The position numbers and the translations under genes are program-made. Positions 1-8,216 of a stretch of 64,000 bases of DNA are shown one piece after another (position 1 is the first letter of the stretch; each line of letters starts with the position of its first letter). Source of the DNA: CAZAQK01 sp046344715 (lineage in GTDB: Bacteria; Pseudomonadota; Alphaproteobacteria; Rickettsiales; SXRF01). The stretch spans positions 94,362 to 158,361 of the forward strand of contig JBKDKX010000009.1 of the NCBI GenBank assembly GCA_046344715.1, given 5' to 3'. The notes below the pieces were generated by a model. The model saw only the letters and a list, made by a program, of their open reading frames with translations. It had not been told where the DNA came from and ran no database searches.

Positions 1-1904
1 CGTGCGCGGGTTAAATACACCTCTTCCGCATGTGCGTGGTAATACACATCATGTGCGGCTTGCCCAATACCACGTTCTGCCGAAGGCAATCCGAATTTCA
101 GGCGCATGGGGCGGCTCATCCATGGATCCGGCTCTGCATGTTGTGGCCATGTTTTTTCTGTGAGTCCACTAAGAAAAACGCAGTCAAAGCGTAGCAAACG
201 CGCTTCAATCGGGCTTAGAATATGTATTCGCGGATGTTGTGTGTGTTGTGGCCAGTAAGTTTGCTGTGCCATTAGCGTATCGAATGTGGCGGCGTAAATA
301 TGCGGGTCAATAGCTGATAAAATATCCGCATGTTCATTGAGTGACGAAAGCCACGCAGCTGCATGACTGCCAGATTCCCTACTCCACAATTTTTCTGCGC
401 CGGTTTCATCAGGAGTGCTCGCCATCCATTCTGCAAGCTGGATATGACGCTCCAATAATTCCTTAAGCGGTAGGTTGCGCTTTTGCTGGAAAGCTTCCGC
501 CAGCGGCTCAATATGTGATGCTAATGTGGAAAGAAAATTAGCCAGCGCAGGGAAATTATTGTTTGTTGCGGTATCTATAAGATCTTGCAACCCTGCCTCC
601 TTGCGGATGCCTCTTAAAAGATGTTTGTCCATGATAGCAGCAAATTTCCTGCATTCATGCGGCATAATGCCACACGCCGCCATCGGGTGCCTGAGTAACG
701 CTAGTAACACCACCGGCGACATGCCCGAAGCGACCGCCTCCAGCACCAGCTGCAGGAATGTAGCGGTTGGCGTATCTTTCAGGCGTTTTCCTGCCGAATC
801 ATCGATGATGATGCCAAAACGTTGCATCTGTGCAGCAACCATGCGTGCCAGCACACGATCTGGTGTGATAAGAGCGGTTGTTTTTTCTGGTACTTCCAGC
901 ACATTGCGCAGTAAAAGCGCGATCATGCGAGCTTCATCCAATACTGTTTCTGCTTCTAGAATATGAACATTATTCAGGCCTGAACCAAAATCAGACGTAC
1001 TGTATTGCCAGCCGGATGTTGATTGTGCTGGTTTGAATATATCGCTTAAGCATACTTCACGTGCGCTGGGCTTATGGTGGATTAAAGGTTTTACATCGGT
1101 GTATTTGCAGCCAATATTTTCCAACAGTTGTTTCAGCATAAATTGAGGATGAGTTTCACCGAGCTGCTTCCACTCCTGCTCTGATAAATTCTGGTCAAGT
1201 GCCGGTATAATCACGCGGCCTTGTGGCAAGGCTGCAATCGTTGCAAGTAACGCTGCTGTTGCGGGCTGGCTACCTGTAGAACCTGCCGCAATGATTGGAA
1301 ATTCTGGAGGATTACGTCGTAAATTTTCCGCAAGGTTCTTTATGGCCGAGTTGCGGTATATAACCGGATTACTTGCACCTTCTGAAGCCAATACATCTGG
1401 CCAGTGCAGTGATATAATTTTTAGGAAATCCAGCGTTTGCTGCCAATGTTCCTGCAACTCTTCCGGCACCAGAGCATCAAGTCCTGAAAAATCTAGCCCT
1501 TCCCTTTCCACATCATCGATTAAGGTTGCAAGCTGTGTTGCAAGTTGCGCGGCTTTTTGCAGGTTATGTATTCGCCCATAACGCTGGCGTTCAAAATCGC
1601 TGACAAGACGCATAAGCAGCAACTGCCGCCGTAAGGGGTTAATCGGCGGGTGCATCTCAATAGCGGGAGCTAAAAGATACGGATTATCTTCAATATCACC
1701 AATCGGCTGTATACGCGGTAACAATAATGGCTTCCCATTTGTTATATCAAGAAAAACCTCACGCAGGCTCCGACAGGCACGGCGGCCAGGCAGTAAAATG
1801 ACGGTGGAGGTGAATAACGAAGGATTGTGCCCATATTCCGACAATACCCAATGAGCCAGCGTTCTCATGAAAGGTTCTGATGCAGGTATTGTGTAGCAAT
1901 TCAT
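1..1904 (-). CDS. addB: Double-strand break repair protein AddB, alphaproteobacterial type (N-terminal part)
   Basis: Reading the minus strand from ATG at 1904 gives an open frame of 634 codons that runs off the left edge, so the stop and the C-terminal nuclease domain are outside the window. The N-terminus reads MNCYTIPASEPFMRTLAHWV, and near the edge is VYLTRAR, close to the LTRA motif I associate with alphaproteobacterial AddB. In this family AddB is the helicase/nuclease-like partner of AddA; together they resect double-strand breaks for RecA. No ATG-to-stop ORF exists here because the gene is cut by the window, and plus-strand ORFs inside it are shadows. It is divergent from the RepA-like ATPase gene, with 64 bases between the two starts. 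Identification rests on recalled family resemblance. Confidence 0.8.
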   Translation of the reverse strand, partial: MNCYTIPASEPFMRTLAHWVLSEYGHNPSLFTSTVILLPGRRACRSLREVFLDITNGKPLLLPRIQPIGDIEDNPYLLAPAIEMHPPINPLRRQLLLMRLVSDFERQRYGRIHNLQKAAQLATQLATLIDDVEREGLDFSGLDALVPEELQEHWQQTLDFLKIISLHWPDVLASEGASNPVIYRNSAIKNLAENLRRNPPEFPIIAAGSTGSQPATAALLATIAALPQGRVIIPALDQNLSEQEWKQLGETHPQFMLKQLLENIGCKYTDVKPLIHHKPSAREVCLSDIFKPAQSTSGWQYSTSDFGSGLNNVHILEAETVLDEARMIALLLRNVLEVPEKTTALITPDRVLARMVAAQMQRFGIIIDDSAGKRLKDTPTATFLQLVLEAVASGMSPVVLLALLRHPMAACGIMPHECRKFAAIMDKHLLRGIRKEAGLQDLIDTATNNNFPALANFLSTLASHIEPLAEAFQQKRNLPLKELLERHIQLAEWMASTPDETGAEKLWSRESGSHAAAWLSSLNEHADILSAIDPHIYAATFDTLMAQQTYWPQHTQHPRIHILSPIEARLLRFDCVFLSGLTEKTWPQHAEPDPWMSRPMRLKFGLPSAERGIGQAAHDVYYHAHAEEVYLTRA

Positions 1905-1968
1905 GATAAATTAACCTATAAAAAGGTATAAAAACTGAATCCATTACCTCTATGTATAGCTGCCACGG

Positions 1969-3630
1969 ATGAACGCACCAATCGAAAAAATTCCTGAACT
2001 GCTTGCTACTGAATTCAAACTGCTCTGGGAAGCACACCGGTTAGTGGGGCTTTCAGGCTATATGTGCCTGTATTCTATGCCGGAACAGGTGCCTTTCCGC
2101 AGCAAAACATCAGGTATTCAATACTGGTTTGATGAGGCAGGCACGGAAGCCGCTATTCAGGAAATTCTGCGGCATTATAATAATGGGCAACTTCCAAACA
2201 CCACCTTAATCCTTAATCCTATTATCCACACAAAACACACGGATGGCAATTATACGCCAATTGGCTCTGGTATTATTTGGTGTACAGCACTTTCATTGGG
2301 TGTTGATGTTTTAAAGGAAGAATCTGCACAACGCATCTGGGAGCTTGGCGCACTGGCAAGTATGTTCCATCGTGGCGATAATGATCGATCCGGGCTTAAA
2401 GTTATTGCCTTCTGTGATGAAGCCCAGAAAGTTAGCGATGACGGCAGAACTATTGTAGGTTGCAAACAGTTATATGATATAACCGATGTGCAAAGCCAGC
2501 CTTACGCCCATTGTTACCTGCTTTCTGGATTATCCTACCTTACGAATAATGGGTTGTTTCAACATGCTGATATCCGCCAGCTTTTTCCAAAGAATACGCT
2601 TCAAAATACAGCAGAAAGTTGCAAAAAAATTGCTAAAGATAGCGCAATACATGTACAGAAAATACTGGATGCTGCGTATTGTTGGGATGCATACGAACGC
2701 TACCACTCCTTGTACCAAAAATTTGGTACTAACCCTGAAGATGTTGAGCGTAATCTGAACTTCTTTAATTTGGTGGCGCGAGATGTGGAATTATTTGATG
2801 CCACAGGACCAATGCGTACGGAAGCAGATGATATGTTTGAGTTCCTTGTGCCCGGACTCATTCCTAAAGGCAGCGTTACAATGGTGGCTGGATCTGGTGG
2901 TACTGGAAAAAGTAGCTTGGTGCATCAATTGGCTGTGATGGTGGCAACTGATTATGAATCAGGGGAAGAGGCTCCTCGCTGGCTTGGCCAACGCGTTTCG
3001 ATAGAAAAATCTAAAGGTATCACCATCTATTTCTCTGGTGAAGATGGTCCTCCCATACTCAATGCACGGGCAGCTATTTTTGATCCAAAAGGACGTGGGC
3101 GCAGGTTGATGTTCCAGCGTGCCGATTTTGGAGAAGGGGTTACATTTGCACAGCACCTTAAACGTTTGCAAAAAGTACCGGATGTACCGCTTTTGATTAT
3201 TGATCCTGTTCGTAAATTCCTTTCAGGTGACGAAGATGATTCGGCGGCTGTCAGTGATTTTTTTGAAGCCATTGAAGAGTTTGCAATAAGAAAGAATACT
3301 GCCGTCGTAATTTTACATCATTTACAAAAATCATCCTATCCACGCACTGCAAGAGAGTTACTGGATGCCTTGCGTGGTTCTCAGGTGTTTATTGACAGAC
3401 CACGCGTGGTAATTGGCTTATTCCGTGATGGCCCCCATATGATTGCGGGGCTCGCAAAAAATAACATTCCACCCAATCTTGGCATGGTGCAGGAAGAAAG
3501 AGTATTCGCCCGTGACCCCAAAAAACTTAGTCTGGTTTGGTTGCCTGGTACTGCTGGAGTACGTAACGCGGTACTTACCGCGGAAGAATTAGAAAAACTT
3601 GCTCAAGAAGCGCAGAAACAAGGCAGATAA
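1969..3630 (+). CDS. RepA-like AAA family ATPase
   Basis: The 553-residue protein has a RecA/RepA-type ATPase core in its C-terminal half. A Walker A motif GSGGTGKS lies near residues 308-315, SGEDGPP follows at about 355, a hydrophobic Walker B-like strand LLIIDPVRKF near 405 and ILHHLQKS near 445. This fits the AAA_25 family (COG3598), which includes hexameric RepA-like helicases and primase-associated ATPases. The first 280 residues match no domain I recognise. There is no signal peptide or membrane segment, so it should be cytosolic. Its product may act in DNA replication or repair, an inference supported only weakly by the divergent addB. The start is ATG with no strong Shine-Dalgarno sequence. 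Confidence 0.65.
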   Translation: MNAPIEKIPELLATEFKLLWEAHRLVGLSGYMCLYSMPEQVPFRSKTSGIQYWFDEAGTEAAIQEILRHYNNGQLPNTTLILNPIIHTKHTDGNYTPIGSGIIWCTALSLGVDVLKEESAQRIWELGALASMFHRGDNDRSGLKVIAFCDEAQKVSDDGRTIVGCKQLYDITDVQSQPYAHCYLLSGLSYLTNNGLFQHADIRQLFPKNTLQNTAESCKKIAKDSAIHVQKILDAAYCWDAYERYHSLYQKFGTNPEDVERNLNFFNLVARDVELFDATGPMRTEADDMFEFLVPGLIPKGSVTMVAGSGGTGKSSLVHQLAVMVATDYESGEEAPRWLGQRVSIEKSKGITIYFSGEDGPPILNARAAIFDPKGRGRRLMFQRADFGEGVTFAQHLKRLQKVPDVPLLIIDPVRKFLSGDEDDSAAVSDFFEAIEEFAIRKNTAVVILHHLQKSSYPRTARELLDALRGSQVFIDRPRVVIGLFRDGPHMIAGLAKNNIPPNLGMVQEERVFARDPKKLSLVWLPGTAGVRNAVLTAEELEKLAQEAQKQGR

Positions 3631-3631
3631 A

Positions 3632-3775
3632 TCAGCTCTGCCATTCATCGTTTACTGGCCTGCGGTCACACGGGCTGCCTTCAGCGCCAACACAAGGACT
3701 TTTAAGGTCAACGACCTCATTAGAACAACTGTTTAGAAATAATATTACTATTCCCAATAAAAGCGTGCGCGACAT
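3632..3775 (-). CDS. virB7: Small VirB7-like lipoprotein at the end of the T4SS operon
   Basis: This 47-residue frame is below usual ORF cut-offs. It starts at ATG 3775, 7 bases after AAGGA, and begins with a short lipoprotein signal peptide: charged MSRT, a hydrophobic run, then lipobox LNSC with the acylated Cys at residue 17. The mature part is about 30 residues with two more cysteines in SPC and SPCDRRPVN. It lies 74 bases downstream of the last virB6 gene on the same strand. VirB7 proteins are small outer-membrane lipoproteins that support VirB9 in the outer-membrane core of type IV secretion systems. Position, size and lipobox all fit, but there is no primary-sequence proof. A generic small lipoprotein is the alternative. 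Confidence 0.65.
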   Translation of the reverse strand: MSRTLLLGIVILFLNSCSNEVVDLKSPCVGAEGSPCDRRPVNDEWQS

Positions 3776-3849
3776 AACATTTCCTTGTGCATATGGTAAC
3801 GGCTCAAACTAGCAGCTAAATATGAAAAAGTAAATCGTGTAATATAAGC

Positions 3850-5271
3850 CTAAGTAGCAGGTGGCCTTGTACTTGCCATAGCAGATGCTCCATCGCGTGC
3901 CTGAGAAAGATTTCCTGCACTGCCTGCCGATGCATCGGCAGACGCAATAGACCCATCCCCTCCGCCAGCTGCACCGCCAGCTGTTTCACGTCTCATTACA
4001 TCCCGTACTTGTTCCGTGCGCCCTAAATCGCCTGGTGTTCCACCTTTGCGCCCTTTCACGGGAGACATCCAGTCAGAAAGCCCACCCTTCATATCCGCAA
4101 GGCTGGTAGTTGCGTTCGCAAGGTCACGCGCGATCATCAATACTACGCTATTAAAGCGGCTCGCCAATTCTGCAAGAATTAAGAAAATCAGTACATCAAG
4201 AATTTCCAGTGGAAATATTTTTGATCCACCTGCGTCTGGGCCGCCCCAAGACCACCCGCCGCCATAGGGCTCATTATTATAAGTAAAGCGCCAGTAGTGG
4301 GTATAAAATGGCGTGCCTCGAACAGCTTCCATAGATTCTGTCCAGCATACCGGGACCTGCAAAATTTTATCAATGGAAGCTTCTACTAATCTGCTGAAGA
4401 ATGCAAAAAATGCAAACAGCATGATTGGTTGCAAAGATGCATTGATAACCTGATTTAACCAGCCTTGGAACAAATGGCGAGTACGGTTAAACAGAAGGCA
4501 CAATATAAACAATGGCGCGATACCAAATAGCAAAGTTTTTACCACCAGAGACATCAAGTAGACCCATGCGGCTGTTAACAATGCGCGCACGAATGAACCT
4601 ATCGACATGAGTAAAAGCAATCCAAATAATAACCCATATGGTCCGGTAAAAAATGTGGCAAGTAGTGTCACAGCCATTTTAGCGGATAGTGCCTTAGCTA
4701 TTGCGTCATCAAGAACTGCAAATGGTGGACTGCCTGGTGTAACTGGTTGAGAAATACCGGCAATTGCTATTTGGCTTAGCTCTGAAATTAAACTATCCGT
4801 TCCATCATTAAAGAAAGTCACTACAGTATCGTTAAAGAACCCCCATGATCCAGGTGATATCAACGCTGCAATTATCCCTACTTTGATCATGCGTACCGCA
4901 AAATCAAATAAGGTTATCTGCACCATAGCAAACATGAATAGCACGCCATAAACGGCTACATATAATGTAACAGTTGCCCCCGCCATTTCCTGAAACCCCG
5001 AGTCACTAGCCACATACGTATAAATAGTCTGAGAAAGGCTATCGAGGACATTTTGAATATTGTCTACAATTCTGGAAATAATACCTTCCCCTGGGCCAGG
5101 AGGCGTGGGATTAAACGGTGGATCGGTGGTACATGTACCGCTAGGAGCAGATGGCAATGGCTGGGCGTAAGCAGAGCTAATGGAAAGCGAAAACAAGACA
5201 GAAAAAAGACAAAGTACAACCACCTTATAAAACAAGGTCCTCTGATCTTTCTGCACATAGTCTTTTTTCAT
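3850..5271 (-). CDS. virB6: VirB6/TrbL family T4SS inner-membrane protein, third copy
   Basis: The 473-residue polytopic protein starts with a signal-like segment ending in AYA at about residue 36. A periplasmic stretch with cysteines follows, then several membrane segments across residues 90-390. The C-terminal 80 residues are polar and rich in Gly, Ala and Ser. VirB6 proteins form part of the inner-membrane channel of type IV secretion systems. It is the third of three tandem virB6-like genes; the gap to the previous one is 33 bases. Multiple virB6 paralogues after virB4 are characteristic of Rickettsiales, but the copies there are usually longer, often with large extra domains. The start ATG at 5271 has only a weak ribosome binding site. 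Confidence 0.85.
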   Translation of the reverse strand: MKKDYVQKDQRTLFYKVVVLCLFSVLFSLSISSAYAQPLPSAPSGTCTTDPPFNPTPPGPGEGIISRIVDNIQNVLDSLSQTIYTYVASDSGFQEMAGATVTLYVAVYGVLFMFAMVQITLFDFAVRMIKVGIIAALISPGSWGFFNDTVVTFFNDGTDSLISELSQIAIAGISQPVTPGSPPFAVLDDAIAKALSAKMAVTLLATFFTGPYGLLFGLLLLMSIGSFVRALLTAAWVYLMSLVVKTLLFGIAPLFILCLLFNRTRHLFQGWLNQVINASLQPIMLFAFFAFFSRLVEASIDKILQVPVCWTESMEAVRGTPFYTHYWRFTYNNEPYGGGWSWGGPDAGGSKIFPLEILDVLIFLILAELASRFNSVVLMIARDLANATTSLADMKGGLSDWMSPVKGRKGGTPGDLGRTEQVRDVMRRETAGGAAGGGDGSIASADASAGSAGNLSQARDGASAMASTRPPAT

Positions 5272-5304
5272 AATAATTCACTTTACCACAGTATTGTTAC
5301 GGTT

Positions 5305-6681
5305 TTATGGCTGTCTTCCTCTTTTAGAGCCAACCATATTTTTAGCATTATCAAGTGCTTGCTTGATATTCTCGCTTATGTTCGCAGAAGTTTTCTGCAT
5401 GTCTTGCGGGGTCATTTTTGTTGTTTTACGAATTGTATTCTCAATCTGTGTAGATTCAACCGTAATCCTGTTGAGCGCGCCTGCAATATCATCTGCGATA
5501 TTGGGAATTTTTGTGATAATGGATTTCATCAAAGATGCAAAAATCCACAAACTAATCAATGCAAATACTAATTGCTCAGAAATTTGTACGTCGTTTGGCC
5601 CAAAATTCACACCCGGCACGTTCATCATATTATTATTATATGCGCGTCGCAAAAACGGGTTAACATTTGATTGAACCGCTGGTGTGCTTAACTGATCTGC
5701 GCGCGACATATCAGAAATTTGCTGCGAAAAGTTGGGATCCGCAGGCATAAGCCACGCAAACAAAGGCTGATTCATTTTCCAGTATGCACTAAAATCGGGT
5801 GCCTCGCATGTTGCCAGATTAGCAGGATTGCTACAAGGAAAGCCTAATACATTGAATATATCCGCCAACAGCATATTAAATATCTGTAGAAAGAAAAACA
5901 GGAATGTGAACATCAGGATAGGCACCAACATTGCGGAAACAATAATGTGCCACCATTTATTAAAATACTTTTCTGTTGAATAAAATAGCAACAGAGGCGC
6001 AAACATAGGCGTTAGTGCTAACATAAAGGTCATGACCATTACCGCCAACAGATAGGTAAATACGACGTTGAAGAGAAATAAAAACAAATCAAGAATGGCT
6101 ATACCACCCGCCATAAAGAGGAATATACCGGTAGTGGAAGACATTAATGTCGCCCCCAATATGCCCAATAATCCCTGAGCTAATACCAGACTAGGCCCAT
6201 ATCCCATAAACTTTGCGATTAGACCATCCAGAAATCCCCATGGGGTCCATGGACCATTCAATAGCGTTAGAAACTGGAATAATATATTGATCATTAGTGA
6301 TGATATTTGTGGTGTGTAAAAGAAAAACATGGATACAACGCCAATTTTGATGGCAAATGTTACTGTTTTTTGTGTCAATTGTTTCTCACCACCTAAAATC
6401 TGCATACCCAGCCAGGCGGTACCTAAAGCAAGCATAGCTGTGGCAATATCTCCCATATAGTAAGACAACGCTACGGCCATCTGCTGCGATGCGTCTATAA
6501 GAGCTACCGTTACACACATAACAACTTTGCTGGTATATGCATTCGGTGGGCCGGCTCCACCAGCACATGTATCAAGATCAAGTCCCTGAGCATTCGCAGG
6601 ACTGACAAAAAGAGCAAACAGCAAAAATACACTAATTAGTGCAAGTGATATTGTGGGGCGTAATGTTTTGGCAAAGGTCAC
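5305..6681 (-). CDS. virB6: VirB6/TrbL family T4SS inner-membrane protein, second copy
   Basis: The 458-residue protein has an N-terminal signal peptide ending at about ANAQ (residue 32), cysteines in the first periplasmic segment (TCAGG and VVMCV), and about six membrane helices. The start is GTG at 6681, overlapping the TGA of the upstream virB6 gene in GTGA, with a perfect GGAGGT seven bases upstream. This indicates translational coupling. The C-terminal tail of about 70 residues is charged and probably cytoplasmic. The predicted role is part of the inner-membrane pore of the type IV secretion machine. Paralogue differences probably lie in the soluble loops, such as the segment around residues 280-350. 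Confidence 0.85.
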   Translation of the reverse strand: MTFAKTLRPTISLALISVFLLFALFVSPANAQGLDLDTCAGGAGPPNAYTSKVVMCVTVALIDASQQMAVALSYYMGDIATAMLALGTAWLGMQILGGEKQLTQKTVTFAIKIGVVSMFFFYTPQISSLMINILFQFLTLLNGPWTPWGFLDGLIAKFMGYGPSLVLAQGLLGILGATLMSSTTGIFLFMAGGIAILDLFLFLFNVVFTYLLAVMVMTFMLALTPMFAPLLLFYSTEKYFNKWWHIIVSAMLVPILMFTFLFFFLQIFNMLLADIFNVLGFPCSNPANLATCEAPDFSAYWKMNQPLFAWLMPADPNFSQQISDMSRADQLSTPAVQSNVNPFLRRAYNNNMMNVPGVNFGPNDVQISEQLVFALISLWIFASLMKSIITKIPNIADDIAGALNRITVESTQIENTIRKTTKMTPQDMQKTSANISENIKQALDNAKNMVGSKRGRQP

Positions 6682-8216
6682 GCTTTACCTCCGATCATAT
6701 TCCCCATTATTCTACTTTTGAAGTTTGCCATAACATTATCACCAGGCGGTGCGAACGGACCCGTACCAAACGCAGGCATGGAAAGCACATCACCTGCAAC
6801 ACCCGATCCAATAAATGGAAGCAAATCTATCATCAGCAAGAAAATATAAGAAATCAGTACCGCCATAACAAACGCAAGCATTAGGTCAATCCAGTAATCT
6901 GTCGGATCGTTTGCATCATATCCATTAATTTGAGAAAGATGTTTCCAGTCAATTGCCTTAACGGGCAAATCAACGATGAAATAATTGAGTGGCAGTAGCT
7001 TATCCATGAAAATGTTTTTGGGTAATCCTGAATTTTCTCGCCATTCGCTTGGGTCGGTAACTTGTTCTGTAAGCTTTACTTCTGGGCCTGCCAGATCTTT
7101 TGTTGTACCAAGAACCCCTGTTTTAATTTTTTGCATTGCAAGACCATCAAATACTTTCTTGGGGTCTACGTTGTATGCCTGACTGCTTTGCGATGAATTC
7201 GCATACACACCGTTATTCAAGAGCCAATCGCCCAGTTTAAAGCCAGGATTATCGACCTCATTCCCTGCAATTGATCGATATAAAGAATTTGTTCCTGTGT
7301 AAACTACCACATCATACGCTGCCATCATCATCGCTAGATAGGTAAATAAAAACACAGGCTGGAGCATAAAGCCCATGGTTATTCTAAGCCATTTCTCAAA
7401 ATATCCAAATGTGGCTCTAAACAGAATCAGCGGTATGAACAAAGGAGACACGCACACCATCAAGGCAAACGCAATATAGGCACTAATAAATATATAAAGT
7501 CCTCTTGCCATTGCCCATATTAGTTGGCCGATAACCATTAGTCCAAGCAAACCGATAAACAAGCCTACACTTTGGGAGAATAGTGCCGAAACAAGAAAGC
7601 CTGTGATGCCTAAATAAATATTAAATGGCGAAAATATACCCCCCACCAATGAATCCAGTGTGCAATCCACCCGTTGCCACATACCTATAGATGCGCTGCC
7701 ATTTGCAGGCAAACAACCAAATGAAGGAGAAAATGCCACATAGCTGGTGACCGCCTCAAGCATCCACTCCATGGTATCCAGAAAAACTGGAAAAAATCCT
7801 CCAAAATTATCGGTAAAAATTGCAACTGCCCCTAGTTTAACCGCTAATACGCCTAGATCACGAACAGGCGCCGAGTTTTTACCGGTAACCATGAGTGCTC
7901 CCCAGAGTATAACAGCAAGCGAACCTGCAGCAGCAACAAAGGAGGCTAAGTAGTTACAAAAAACACTTAAGAAATCCCTTACTGCAACAAGGATAGGCTC
8001 TTTGATACACACCACAAACCGTGCTGTTAGGCCATCATTATTCGGGATGCCATCGCCGTTGGGATCGGGACAAATTTTTCCGGTAGTACTGTCTATGGCA
8101 ACGATACCATCTTGAAAATCATACGCAAAAGAAGACGAGGTGGAGAATACTACTACCACCATCAGGAGTGCGGATAATAAACGCACTAAAGAATTATTTT
8201 TTGTCTTTACTGGCAA
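6678..8216 (-). CDS. virB6: VirB6/TrbL family T4SS inner-membrane protein, first copy
   Basis: The 512-residue protein has a signal peptide ending around SFAYD (residue 33) and a soluble segment with a DPNGDGIPNNDG stretch that resembles a calcium-binding Asp-rich loop. Multiple membrane helices and a long periplasmic loop at about residues 310-410 follow. The start is TTG at 8216, ten bases after GGAG, and overlaps the end of virB4 by 23 bases, so coupled translation is likely. It is the first of three consecutive virB6-like genes. The family forms the inner-membrane channel of type IV secretion. The Asp-rich loop may be structural; metal binding is inference. Confidence 0.85.
   Translation of the reverse strand: MPVKTKNNSLVRLLSALLMVVVVFSTSSSFAYDFQDGIVAIDSTTGKICPDPNGDGIPNNDGLTARFVVCIKEPILVAVRDFLSVFCNYLASFVAAAGSLAVILWGALMVTGKNSAPVRDLGVLAVKLGAVAIFTDNFGGFFPVFLDTMEWMLEAVTSYVAFSPSFGCLPANGSASIGMWQRVDCTLDSLVGGIFSPFNIYLGITGFLVSALFSQSVGLFIGLLGLMVIGQLIWAMARGLYIFISAYIAFALMVCVSPLFIPLILFRATFGYFEKWLRITMGFMLQPVFLFTYLAMMMAAYDVVVYTGTNSLYRSIAGNEVDNPGFKLGDWLLNNGVYANSSQSSQAYNVDPKKVFDGLAMQKIKTGVLGTTKDLAGPEVKLTEQVTDPSEWRENSGLPKNIFMDKLLPLNYFIVDLPVKAIDWKHLSQINGYDANDPTDYWIDLMLAFVMAVLISYIFLLMIDLLPFIGSGVAGDVLSMPAFGTGPFAPPGDNVMANFKSRIMGNMIGGKA

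Noticed and set aside
475..1581. Plus-strand frames of 96-163 codons
   Set aside because: They lie antisense inside addB, whose minus-strand frame is open throughout and matches a family.
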